A DNA stretch of 64,000 nucleotides, from positions 77,549,275 through 77,613,274 of the forward strand of contig OX457026.1 in assembly GCA_949752745.1 (NCBI GenBank). The letters are read 5' to 3'. Shown here piece after piece: positions 1 through 12,600 of the stretch. Origin of the DNA: Protula sp. h YS-2021 (taxonomy: Eukaryota > Annelida > Polychaeta > Sabellida > Serpulidae). The notes under the pieces were generated by a model. That model saw nothing but the letters and a program-made list of their open reading frames with translations, did not search any database and was not told the origin of the DNA. The number at the start of each line of letters is the position of its first letter. Within the stretch, counting starts at the first letter, position 1. Made by a program: the position numbers and the translations under genes.

Positions 1-3000
1 AACGCTTTTTTCGGTAAGCACACGTTGGTAAACTTTCCGAGCTACAACTGAAGGAACTACATTTTTTTTTCTGCCCCTACGGCAAATTATCTCAAATTTT
101 ACTACCAGAATGATAAGGTTTAGAGCCAGATCTTCTACCCCAAAAAGAAAGTCTTTTATGGTACAGGTGTGCTGTAATTTGTCAGAAATATCCAAAATCA
201 AAAATGTCTCCTCCACCCACTTTTGTGTATACCCACAATCAATTAGGGCGTGAACTAGCGTTTCTTTCACACCAGTTTGACAGTATTCGCAGTCTGCGGA
301 ATTTTTTACTTTCCACCGGAATAGATTTTCTCCACATCCAACAATGTTATGCACTAATTTAAACTGGAACGAAATTAGTTTAGTTTCTGTCGTACTTTTT
401 TTTGCAAGTGGGATACTCCTGTAAAAAACGTCATTACTTATCTGGTGCGATGTATGCCACTTTAACATGGCTATTGCAGGGCTGCTCTTTATAAAGGTGA
501 AAAGCATCGCAAATTGTTTGCCTTTCACCTTCGTAATATTTATAGTTTTGCCGTCAATTGTTTTAAATAAGTCATTGACCGAAAAGTTTGGTTTTTCACC
601 GGCTGTTTTCAGTGTATTATCTTTTCTCATAGCACTCTTCGTGGCCTGCACTACGCCTTGAAAGGTTACAAAATCTACCTTTATGGTATATTTGTCTACA
701 AATTGTTGATAGGTGAGGAATTTTCCTTCCTTGTCACACAGGTCGTGAATGAGCACCACACCTTTATCGAACCATTCCTTGTAAAAAATGCTTTTGCCGT
801 TAATCAGAATATTTTTGTTGTTCCAAATGACATATTCGGCGTTGTCTGCTTTTAGGATTTCTGTGGCATGCAGTAACATTTTCTTATAAAATGTGGGCAG
901 CCAACCCAGTTTGTCGATATCGTAGTTACACCTAAGCAAAAAAAGCAACCCACCCATAGAGTTGAAATATCTATTGACTATGTCATTCCAGCCCACCCCT
1001 TGAAGGATTCGTTTCAACCAGGTCAGTTTTAACGCTTTACTTTGTGATTCAACATCTATGGCATTTAGACCACTTTCCTCCGGACCGTTAATCAATACCA
1101 AGTGTTTTACTTTAGGGGGTTTATAGTTCCAGACAAATTTGTTTAATTCAGATTGGATTTTAGAAATTCTGTTCTCTTCGATATGTAGCATTGTCATATA
1201 ATAAATTAGGTTGGAGATACCAAAGTTTTTTGCCACCAGTATTTTCCCGCACAAACTTAGGTCTCTTTGAGACCATTCGTGGAGGACATTAGTCATTTTT
1301 TTAATTTTTGAGTCAACATTCTTTTTTAGTTTTTCTTCATTATTCGTTCCCACATGTACACCTAGAAGTTCGAAGGTATCAGTCTCTACCTTCATACCCG
1401 CGATTGTAGTTCTTTTGTATCTCCACGGGCCTAACCAGTAAAGAACAGACTTATCAATATTTAGCTTCAGACCAGAAAAACCCGAGAACGCTCGTATAGT
1501 TTCTATTAGTTTTAAGACAGAACGCGTATTTCTAAGCGAGCATGTACAATCATCTGCAAATTGCTTTAGTTTATGTTTCCGGTTTCCTATCTCAAACCCA
1601 TCTATGTCCTTATCCTGTCTAATCATACCACCCATAATTTCTATACTCAGGAGAAATAGAAAAGACGAGAGCGGACACCCTTGCCTCAGGCCTCTGTGTA
1701 ATTCGAACCAATCCGTTGTAAAGCCACCGTTGCAAACACAACTGCAAATATTTTTATAGCAGCATTTGACCCAGGAAATAAAGTCTTTACCTAAATTGAA
1801 CCTTTCTAGTACCGTGAATAGAAAAGGCCATTCAACCGAGTCAAAGGCCTTTTCGAAATCGAGCTGCAATAGTATGCCGGTTTTATTTTGCAGATCGCAG
1901 AGTTCAATTAGGTCTTCAATGAATCTGATGTTTTCCCCAATAAATCTACCCTTTATAAATCCTGCTTGATCACTATGAATAACGCTCGGAATATGTTTTT
2001 CAAGTCTCATCGCCAAACATTTAGTTAGAATTTTATAGTCGGTATTAAGCAAAGAAACAGGCCTCCAGTTCTTTAAGAAACTGTTGTCTTTGCCTTTTTT
2101 TTCTAAAAGGGTAATAACGCCTCTTTTTTGTGATGTCGAGAGCTCCCCTTTACGTTTGCTAAAATTTAGTGCCTCAACTAGTTTCGGCCCCAAAATATCC
2201 CAGAATTCCTTGTAAAATTCTGGTGTCAGCCCATCGCATCCCGGTGATTTGTTTGGTTTGAAGCGGCAAAGGGCTTCAAAACATTCAGCCACTGTGATAT
2301 CTCCTTCACAGCTTCGTTTTTGAGCTTCAGTGAAGGGTTTAATTTCTCCTGCTTCAAGAACCTTTTTTCTAATATCGTTACCCTCAAGATGGACAGAGGA
2401 GGCATACAGTGCTGAATAAAATTTGTGTATTTCTTCAAGGATAGAGTTTGGCTCCGTAACTTCGAGACTTTCGCACATAAGTCTGGAGATAGTCTTTTTC
2501 TCAAAAATAATTTTTGCCTTATTATAAAAGTAAGGCGTGCTCCTTTCGTTCTCTTCTATATATTGTACTCGTGATCGCAACCATGCCCCTCGGGCTTTCT
2601 CTTCGTTAAGCTTTTCTAGCTCTTCCTTACATTCAGCAAAAGAAATAATTTCCGCCTCTGTAGCCTTATCAGAGCATATCTTTTTATCAATATCTTCTAG
2701 TAGCTTCATGAGCTCCGTTTCTTTTTTTCTACGTTTTTTTGCCCTATTTTTGCAATACACAATCGAAAACTCAACAATTTTGTGTTTTAACCAGTCAAAT
2801 CTTAAAGCTATATCAGCTATTGTTTCTGCTGCCTTCCATTCACGATCTATTATTTCCCTCATTTGTTCATTGTATACAGGTTCTTTTAGAACAGACGAAT
2901 TTAGTTTGAAAAAACCTGGTCCGCGAGTTACCCTATCTAGAACAATCTCTAGTTCTATTAATGAGTAATCGCTAAAGAGCCCGGGCAATATTCGAGCAGA

Positions 3001-3346
3001 TTTCACTTTGTCGGCCCATTTATTCTGTAGCAAAAAATAGTCTAATCTACATTTGATGTTTGGGGAACTTTGAGACCACGTATACCGTTGCGTAGATTGA
3101 TTTCGCACCCGCCAGATGTCTACCAAATTACAATCTGCTATGATGTCAATGAGTTCAGAGCGACTTTTTTTATTTGAATCGCTAATTCCACCCTTTTTAT
3201 CTAAGGCTGGTGCCAGGACTATATTGAAATCCCCTCCTAATATAAGCAAGTCACCAAAGTCTGTTTCATTCAAAATTTCACGTAGCTTGATCAAGAAGGG
3301 AATTCTCTCTGTTTCCGAGTTGGGACCATAAATATTTATAAGGGTT
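1..3346 (-). mobile_element. L1/Tx1-like non-LTR retrotransposon (LINE), pol ORF, 5'-truncated in the endonuclease, 3' end outside window
   Basis: The minus strand encodes the pol protein of a LINE. In N-to-C order it has the C-terminal part of an APE-type endonuclease (INIYGPN near 3325, GGDFNI at about 3221-3238, the SDYSLIELE motif near 2950-2976), then a reverse transcriptase with FEKAFDSV at about 1834-1857, GLRQGCPLSS near 1662-1692 and the catalytic FADD at 1549-1560. A C-terminal CX2CX9HX4C cluster lies at about 235-291, as L1/Tx1-type elements have. I read every codon of this frame: there is no stop from position 1 to the TAA at 3511-3513, about 1,170 codons. The first ~100 residues of a normal endonuclease are missing, so the copy is 5'-truncated near 3346. 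It lies antisense to the neighbouring host gene and may sit in one of its introns. The left end is cut by the window. Confidence 0.93.
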
Positions 3347-3619
3347 ATACACGTTCCAAATCTTGAAAATTTAAGGGCATTTTGTTTTATATTCATTACT
3401 CTTTTTTGCCTACCAAAATAAATTTTAAGGAATTTAAAATAACATTTAGCACTATTTTGTCTTACTAATATAAAATTCTTGCAAATATTCATGCAAATTA
3501 TATGGTCTCCTTATTGCTGGTGTATAAACCGACCTAAGGCGACCATATATACAACTTGAATAGACATTTTGTTTATCATTAATTACTACTTCAATTCTTT
3601 GCTTTCCTAAGTAATGTTG

Positions 3620-3620
3620 C

Positions 3621-3661
<41 letters not shown>
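3620..3661. repeat. (TAA)n microsatellite
   Basis: About 14 uninterrupted copies of the trinucleotide. Confidence 0.97.
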
Positions 3662-3662
<1 letters not shown>

Positions 3663-3949
3663 CATAGGTTTAAAATAAATCTTTAAAAAACATCCAACTA
3701 GTAGCAAAATATGCTACTTTGGGAGACCAAATATACAGAGCATTAAACCACACAGTTACGGAGACCCGGGAAATTCCGTAGGTTTAGCTACATAATATGG
3801 CAAGATGAAAAAAATCACACCCATTATCTACAACGTATAGGAACATCTTTTGGTAATTTTTGTCTTTCTAAGCTCAAACGTAAAACATATGCAAATGGTC
3901 TCTATAAGTGCTATGTATAAGGCATGGTCTCCCTGTGACTGGTTTTATG

Positions 3950-4034
<85 letters not shown>
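3950..4034. repeat. Compound (AC)n(AT)n microsatellite
   Basis: About ten AC units pass directly into about 32 AT units. The long AT run can form a hairpin on either strand. Confidence 0.98.
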
Positions 4035-4038
<4 letters not shown>

Positions 4039-4650
4039 ATTCCCTGCACTTTGCTTGATGTTATACGTTAATAGACTTTGCTAGCTTGAAAAATACCTTG
4101 TGAAAGAAACCTTGTGAGGCTCGTAATCTAAAATATAACAATGAGCTATTTTCCATATCAAAGCATGACCATTGTCGTTATAAGTCATAAATCTCATTCT
4201 TTGAAGGCATTACGAAAACATATTAAATATTCCTTCAAGACAGATCAGATCTAAGAAGATGCTTTCACATGTTGTTTAAATGTTGCGCCTAAAAATCTTG
4301 GACCGCATGATTGTTTTGTGTACACACACCCTATATTACATTAATTACCAAATATTGCATCAGAAATCTTTCATTTCGCGTAAAGATGTCTTTAATTCAA
4401 TTAACAATATCTAAAATAATTTTTTGTAGTTAAATGCAAGATTGGAAATTTTGAATAGAGTTGAGAATTTGTCGTAACCTTGTTGTAATCACATTTCAAT
4501 AATCGGATGCTGTTTGTCATCCATTTGTACATTTGTATTCAGTTTTCAATTTCAGTTTATTTTTAATCATAGCTATGGAGCTTAGCTATTGCTAAACGTC
4601 TTATACTTAATCAGACTTTGTTAGTTCACTTTTCCATTTTTTTACTATAG

Positions 4651-6674
4651 GCCAGAACAGATACCTTGAGACTAATGTGGACCAAGTTCTACGACCCTCA
4701 CGTCCACATTTATGGCTACCAGATCAGCATCGGAAGTTGCAGTGGATGCCCGGATGTCTTAAGTAAAGTTGATGTCGGTTTGAAAACAGGTAGGCTAGAG
4801 TGAAGTTTTCAACAAAGCTACTTTTCTCTGGTTATTTGTGGTTCCGCTTTGTTAGAGGAAGTATTTCAAATAATCAAGTAATTACGCCTTTAGCATAATT
4901 GAATGTCTGTTTAAATTCTTAAAAGCATAAAGAAATCGTGCTACTTTTGAGAACCTTTAATTTTCAGGATAGACAAGACGAATTGATAAAATAAACTCAG
5001 ATAATATTAATATTTAGTAGGAGATCTCCCTTTAAGACACTCGTTTCTATGTTTGATCATCAGAATTTACCATTGAGCATCTGCAGATGACAAATGGTGT
5101 GAAATACTATGCAACAGTATCCGCATGTTCTGTTGCTGGACTATGCACTTCATCAACATCTGATGGGGTTATAATCGATAATACACCTCCTCACATTGCC
5201 GGGCTCATAGATGGCAATCAAGCATTAGATATTAATTATCAGTCTTCGAGGTATGTTCTTAATCCTCGGTAAAATCTGAGCAACTGGGCAGTGAAGGTTC
5301 TAGTATGACCTGAAATTTTATAAGCCTTAATTTATATTAAATCTAATAAAACAATAACGTACACATCAGGTTAATTTTCATCATATTTATCCATTTTGAT
5401 AATTTAAGGACCGTTGTGAGTGCCCAGTTGATAGGACATCACGACATTGAATCTGGCTTAAGCGGAATGACTATCTGGTTATCAACTTTGTCTTCTTGGG
5501 ACCAGCACATTAATATTACACAAACACACGTGATGCATGTTCATAACACACTGGCACTAATACTAGAGGAAGAGCTTCCAGAAAATCAAGACATTTTTAC
5601 AAATGTTCATCTGTGCAATAATGTCGGTAGGTACATCAGAACCAGTTTCGAAATACTATAGCTAAAAAAGTTTGGGATTATAAATGCATTTTCTCACGCT
5701 TTTAATCGCGCTGTTTTAAATGGCTCTGTATAAAAACGTAATCCTTAAAATTGCCTTTATTCTTCTTGGACTAATAACTATTAAACCACTTTAATGAACT
5801 TTAATTTAACACAGGCTTGTGTACAGTAAAGAAATCAAATGGCTTCAGAGTCGATAGTACGCCACCTCTACAGCTTCAGCGAGTTTCAGTAAGTGACCAT
5901 GGAGGCAGTATAATTCCAAATACACAGGTATGAGCTCTTTTTATAAAATATGTGCAGACACTCGTAAAAGTCGTAGAGGAAAAAGCTGACGCTAGAGAAT
6001 ATCGGGTCAAGTTTTTTTCAATATTAACTTGTAACCTATAAATTCACATCTTATGGTACAGCACTGTTAAAAGAATACTGAGGGTTTCACTACCAGTACT
6101 ATTAAAATGTGCTTTAAACAGGCAAAACGTATCTGATGAAAATCATTTTTGTGTTCATGTCACATGTGCTGCAATTAAATATTATGTGCATTAATGTGTG
6201 AATTAAAAAATGTAATTTCTATATTTTGGTAGAAGCTGAATCGTTACCATAATAAAACATGTTGCTTTTCCCCCAAAAGGTTTGGCGGAATGCTGTTGTT
6301 GTTTCCTGGGATATTGTTGACAACAACAGCCCTATTTCTCACTCAACTGTGTCAATAATTACTGATGAAGCATCCGACGAACCAGTTTCAAAAATAAAAG
6401 TATGGGACGTTAAGTAGTTTTTTTTTAATCCAAGCTTCGTTATTTTCAGTAACAATTATAATTCAATATTCTAAGAAAGGAGTGAGTATTCTTGTATTCA
6501 CACACTACAGAGTTGATGTTGCTGTTCTATTTTTATTTTTCACAGCTTCTCGGAGATCACAGCAGATACACTTTTACAGACCTAGAACTAAACGATGGTG
6601 ATATTATAGTAGTTTCTATCACGTCGTGCAACAAAGCGAATCTCTGTACAACGTCAGTTTCTGAACCAAGTCAA
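4651..6674 (+). CDS. Gene 1 exons 1-6: first FN3-like repeats
   Basis: Exon 1 opens inside a repeat (MWTKFYDPHVHIYGYQ). Exon 2 ends that repeat with KYYATVSACSVAGLC and DNTPP. Exons 3-4 hold the second repeat (HHDIESGLSGMTIW, then LCNNVGLC and DSTPP). Exons 5-6 hold a third, more diverged repeat ending ITSCNKANLCT. Junction phases are 1, 2, 1, 0, 0 and 0 in order. Exon 1 is the leftmost exon recognised, so the N-terminus and any signal peptide are not visible. Confidence 0.85.
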
Positions 6675-9600
6675 GTAAGTTTGTGGAACATTTTTATCAA
6701 TCTAACCTACCAAAACAAAGAATGTTTAAAATTCCAAGTTTCTAGTTAGCAAGAACAGATTTTCTTCTTTACACCGCATATTAAGTGAATTGTTTATTGT
6801 CAATGTGAATGAACGTTTATTATTATAGGGATAGATCATGGGGCTGAGTGCTTTGTATGGGACCGAGCACGCGTGGAAGGCCTGTGAACGAAGCGCAGCG
6901 GTGAGTTTATTGGCCTTCCACAAGTGCTCGAACTCCATACAAAGCACGACCGCACGAGGATCTATCCCCATTATAACACAAACAAAAAAAACCAATTCAT
7001 AGATAGCGAAAACAGCCAAAAACGCGAGATTTTACTAGAAAATTGTTCATGGTATTGTCCTGCGACTCGAGTGTTGCATAGCAACTTGCGCAATGCAAAG
7101 GAAAACGTTTTACGTCACAAAGCCATCGCCATAGTATCTGGAAGTCATGCCAATTGGTTTTCTGTGAATTGGCTTTGTGACTTTTATACACGGTTAAAAC
7201 ACGCTGACGGTTTCTTATCATTTCTTTTTCCGAAATGCATTAGTCAGTTGGTTCTTGTTATAATTGCAGATTGACAACAGCATGCCAACAACGGGCGCTT
7301 TTGCCATTAGCACTTCCCATTCAGTTGACGAAATACTACAGCTTTCTAGAAGTGCCGCCCAGCATATGACATATTCTCATGTCATTGACGAAATATTCGC
7401 GGAAGTGTTTAACAATGAAACAAATCAAACTGAATTGATTGTAGTGCAGGAATACGCCCCAGCAAAAATAAATCTATCGTGGATTGGGTTTCAGGACCCA
7501 CACAGTTCGATTGATAAGTACTTCTTGACAATAGGACGCTCCTATCGTGGAAACGAGCTACTTGAGGTAAAATATGCTAAGTGCATTTCAATTGGCGAGT
7601 ATAGCGAGTATAGCCATCAGTTGCATCGTTCATAAATGTAAAAAATACATAGAAATTGTGCGCTTTATCAAAATGTGTATGTTTTATGGTCTAAACGGAA
7701 ACATAAACAATACTTTGTTGATGGGAAATTAATCAATTATAACACAAAAAATGAAACATGATATTTTCTTCAGGTCAAGAAATATAATAATATTATATAA
7801 GAAAAAATATTGTATTTTTCACTTAACTCAGGGAAACAGAAATGTCATTGGGCATGACAGTCTGGAAGAAAGATTGGAGGGATATCTGCAAACGGCTACT
7901 ATAGAAATAAACGGCGATATAAATGACCACGAGCAACTATATATAACCATACAGGCGCAGAATTTTGTGCGTTGATTCTGTTGACATAGTTATAATAGGA
8001 CTCGAGGATGTAATGTCATTATAGTGCATTTTTAGCTGGTGGAAAATGTAACTGAAGAAAATTATGTCAACTTTGTTTCTTATGTTGCTTTTAATTTTGT
8101 GCGTTGACGATATTCATACAGTAACAAAACAGCTTTGGTAAGATTTTTACTTAAAGAAGTTTTCCATTTTTATCTTTTGGTAATGCCGACATCAGGGGAT
8201 TTTAAAATTTGTTTTACATTTTATTTTCATTTTTATTCCATCAAAAAACTTAAAATACTGGATCAAATATTAAGAAAAACTACAAACAAATATCAGGGTA
8301 AGATCAGTTTCTATCTTTCAACTTCAATGCATTTTTTTAACTGAGTTATTTCTCATTTAAAAGGTTGGTTTGCAAAGTACAATTCTCCATGGTTTATTTG
8401 AAACCGTTCCATCAGGGGGTAACACTGGCATACTGCATATGGTGCGGAGATGTGAAACGGAGACATGTGCAAGTCATTGCACATGCGCACCACACGGTCG
8501 TATACACTGTTCATTGGCTGAAGGGTCTTGTACAGATGTCACAGGTTAGTAATACAACATCTGAATAATTTTAATACAGTTTAAATAATATAAATGCTAA
8601 AAAGGGGTGTGTCTGAAGCATTAAATTAAAGAATATATTCTCCATCAACGCCAGTTCCGTGATTTTGTTGACTTGATTTTTGCACCAAATTATTTGTTTT
8701 GTAGACTCTTTTTCTGTATTCTTTTTAATTATTTTTACCTGTCGACTTGCCCTTAAATTTAACTTTAAACGTTAACAGGCGATACATCTTACGCCAGTGT
8801 CGACGTTTTCGATATTAAACCAAGCAGCATCAACGCAACAGTATCATCATCTATACTGTACAGTATATCAACCGATGTTCTTAGTGCTAAGTGGAACGTA
8901 GGTTAGAATGCGTTTTTGGTTCCTCCAAGTTTGTATCAGGAGAAAGGTATAATTGGTAAAAATGTTCTGCGATAATTTGTCAATCATAAGGGATTTATAT
9001 GGTTGTGGTATGTTTAATGCCTCGTTCAACGGAAATGAAGGCTATATTGGGGCGCATCTGTTAAATTGTTAATGCAGAAATTTTAAAGATGTGTTTGAAA
9101 ACAGAAATAGCGATTATCCGTTATTTAAGGTAATCGCAGGACAGACAGCAGTTGGTCTATTCTTAATATGTTCCAAACCCACAAAGTGGCCATTGCGGAG
9201 TTAGTATATGAGCAGTTATTGCACTTTGCATACAAATTACCGTTTGTATATGTTGAATATGTTAACTAATATTATTACAGGAAGTTCTGGCATTCAACCA
9301 AAATGGTTTGAGTGGAGTGTTGGCATTGGCGATGGTATTGTAGGTGCTGGTTTGCTTAATCTACAGTCTCAGCCTGTGTGGTTTGACAGCATGAAAAACC
9401 AACATGCTATATTTACCCGTGCTCTGTCGCATATTGAAGGTAAATGACATCTATTAGATCTCTCTTGTACAGAAGGTTTCAGTATTAAAGATTTTCATGG
9501 AGTATAATGACGGTTTGCTTGTGTGGTGCATAAGTTTCACATGCAGCGCTTGGGTTTAGTATTGTCAATTTATGAGCAGGAGCGTTTACAGCTTTCTAGT

Positions 9601-12600
9601 TTTCGAAAGCTTCCAGTGGACTTGCTCTCTACCTCAGTTGCCGGTTTGCAATTTTCTCAAAGCATCCAGCTCTGAGTAAACATTTCGATTTGGCTCAGTT
9701 GGGGGGGGGGGGGCTAACTGAACATATTAGTTTCACACAATTTATCCGAGGCTTTTTGACGGTATAGCTTAACTCTCATAGCCACTCTTCTATGAAATTA
9801 ATCTTTTGAGCAATTAATCAGACAGGTAAATAAAGTAAGTGCCAGGTGGTACGGTAATTCTGTCATAATAATCGATTTTGGATAAATCATTTCAACATTT
9901 AAGTTAAATTAACACCAACTAAATAAGAAAGGCACTTTTGTGTCATATGTATGATGCCGATTTCACTTCTTGTCGAACTTCAGATATCAACAATTATGTT
10001 AAATTGTTCTTTGCTGTATATGGACTCTGAAATTGATTTTAAGAGATACAAATGAAGTTTAGACTTTAAAATTATATTTCGGTATCCATAATTCTGTTTT
10101 GTATATTTTAAATTCATATCTAGCGAACATTTATTTTTTCATATCAAACTTCAAAATGATTCTTTGTTGTCAACAGCAGCATATTGCAGCAGCAGAATCT
10201 ATAGGTTAAATAACAAACTGAAAGTTTCATAGGTTTCTTAGCAGAGATTTACATAAAAGTAGTATAAATATAACTACATTTTATAGTCTGTAATGATTAC
10301 TTACAGCTCTGTTCATCTTTACATTGCATTTCAGTTACTCACAAACAATATCGCGGCACCTGAAAGTGTGCTGTAATAAATTCAAAATACATCAAAAGCA
10401 TGTAAATGGCAAAAATCATACTCCCAAATTGCATACTGAAATCGTCACAGTTTGTCTTGAACGGTTTTATATGACAATGGATCTGACACTGGTGCAATTA
10501 GGCACCAAGCAGATTGCCTTCCACCTACTTATTCCAGAAAGGGTAAGGCAATTGGCAGAAAAGACAATCTGAGATCGCGACAAACTAAAAAAATGATCTT
10601 GCTGTTATTTTCGAGTCCGCAAACAGATTTTCCGTACGCATAACCTAATAAAAATATATATAAGAAGCGACTAAATTGTAATTGTTCCTAAAGTGTTAGC
10701 AACGTATATGACTCAAAGTTTAACATATGTTAGTTAAGCAAATTTGCTCTCCTGGCAACTACACAACGTATTTAGAAAAAAAGTTTAATAGTTCTTGGAA
10801 AACAGATGTCAGGGTTACAACCAAACAATAACCTCATGTTATCGCTCATCCCACAAAAGAGAACATAACAAGTCGCTTGGAAAAAAGACAAAATGAGAGG
10901 TATAATGTGAGAAGAATAGGTCCAAGAGCAAGTTTAACCTGGCTACTCTTGGAAAACATTCATAAAATGCCACATTGCTTAGATATTTTTAAAATTTCCG
11001 AAAAAGTGTCTCTTGTTTTTTCGAGTAATAGTCAACGTTGATCTAACATCAGTCCAAAGTTCATTCAGCATGCCAATGCTTATTTGCAATGATATATTGC
11101 ATACAACGAACATTATTGCATGAAGTATAATTTAATGGCAGAACTGCGTTATCGGTGCATGAAGTCGATGAAGATTTATATTGCAACCGTTTTATATAAA
11201 AATATTCTGTTTTTATATAAAAGAAGAATTTTGATATATCTCTTATTGAATTCAGTATAACTTAATTTAATGGTTATATATCATAATTAAACTTCCAATT
11301 TTGACATCTTAAGAAATTCGGCAAAAAATGTGAAACGGCTTTCCTTTCAGTTGCAACTATAAGTATATAATCAAAATAACCGCAAATATGTTGCGTAGTT
11401 AATTCAAAAACCGCATCAAAATCATTAGAAATATCTCACTTAGATCTATCTAATTTTCAGACATATTGCTTGAACCACACACACGATACGTTTTCCACGT
11501 AAAAGCCTGGTATAGCGACACTGAATATGCTGTGGCTACATCTAACGGAATTCAGATTGACACTACTCCCCCGGAACTGTCTTCTACATATAAACTTAAA
11601 GAGGTTCTAACAGCAGATTTTGATACTGAAATTGATTTCACAACTAACCCCTCACGCATGTATTTAAAATGGACCAATGTATTCAGAGATGGAGAATCAG
11701 GTTTGCAGACATTTAAAGTATGCATTGGCACATCGAAGGGCAGCTGTAACGTGGCACAACAAGTGCTTGATGATACCTCTGTGACCGAAGCGGATGTGGG
11801 TGGAATACGGTTGAGCGAGAACATGTTATATTATTCCACGGTAGTCGCTTGCAATGCAGCTGATCTCTGCAGCGTTGTGTATTCGGATGGCTTCAAGGTA
11901 AACAAACTGCAAAATGATTCAACTTTTAAGACAACAAAGGCTTAATGAAGGCGTCAGCGTGAAGTATGTTCTGTAGTCTTTTGTGATAATACGTGGAACT
12001 GAATGAAAATGTTACACGATCATTTTTGCTAAAAAAAATAATGGTAATTTTATTTAATCTGAGTTCACTAATTATGATGACCACTAAGATTTGACTTTGG
12101 CACTTTCGAGGTTGACATATCAGCCCCATCGACTGGTTTTGTCCACGATGGCGCTGGCCTAAATGACGATCTATTCACAACCGAAGTGTCTTTAGCGGCT
12201 GCTTCCTGGGATGGTTTCTACGATGATGGAAGCTTTATAAGATACTACAATTACTGTGTGACAAACGACACTTTCAGCGGCATCTTCCTTGCGTGCACGG
12301 ATATGAGAGACCAAACAGCAACTATAAACCTTCCTTCCGATTTAAATCACGGTGAAATGTTTATAGAAATGCTAAATCGTACTTAGCTGTGAGTGCTTAG
12401 TGCATCAGATTGGCAGAAAACAAGTATTATAAATTGTTGTCAAGTATCGTTTCAGTTAAATTTTTACTTTGATATTATGAGATCTGATTCCTTTTTATGC
12501 AGTGGAAACACCAACAATGACCAATCTCCTGTTTGTACTAAAATTTATTTATAATATTCTCTGAGCTAAATGAATTGGAAATTTTTTGTCCCAGAGATAG

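Larger units (their letters stand above)
3346..4650. other. Non-coding flank/intron with microsatellites
   Basis: This AT-rich stretch lies between the LINE and the first recognised exon of gene 1. It holds a (TAA)n tract and a long (AC)n(AT)n tract. The LINE frame stays open to 3511 by chance or by conserved 5' sequence, but the translated residues upstream of about 3346 do not look like an endonuclease. No exon was recognised here. It is probably intron if gene 1 starts left of the window. Confidence 0.6.

Noticed and set aside
2226..2504. 92-codon minus-strand ORF and several + strand ORFs over 1-3.4 kb
   Set aside because: They lie in other frames of the LINE pol ORF and lack RT or endonuclease motifs.
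3850..4071. ORF across the (AC)n(AT)n tract
   Set aside because: Its middle is a His-Thr/Ile-Tyr run produced by the microsatellite.
7264..7635. Single-exon gene from 7264 to 7635
   Set aside because: The ends run into intron sequence; only 7270-7566 is coding, as gene 1 exon 7.
8365..8568. ORF reading MVCKVQFSM..
   Set aside because: It is a shadow of exon 9. The frame one base away continues the FN3 repeat and carries the cysteine cluster.
10324..10572. 82-codon ORF in the 2-kb intron of gene 1
   Set aside because: No FN3 features, no matching splice phases, and skipping it keeps exons 11 and 12 in frame.
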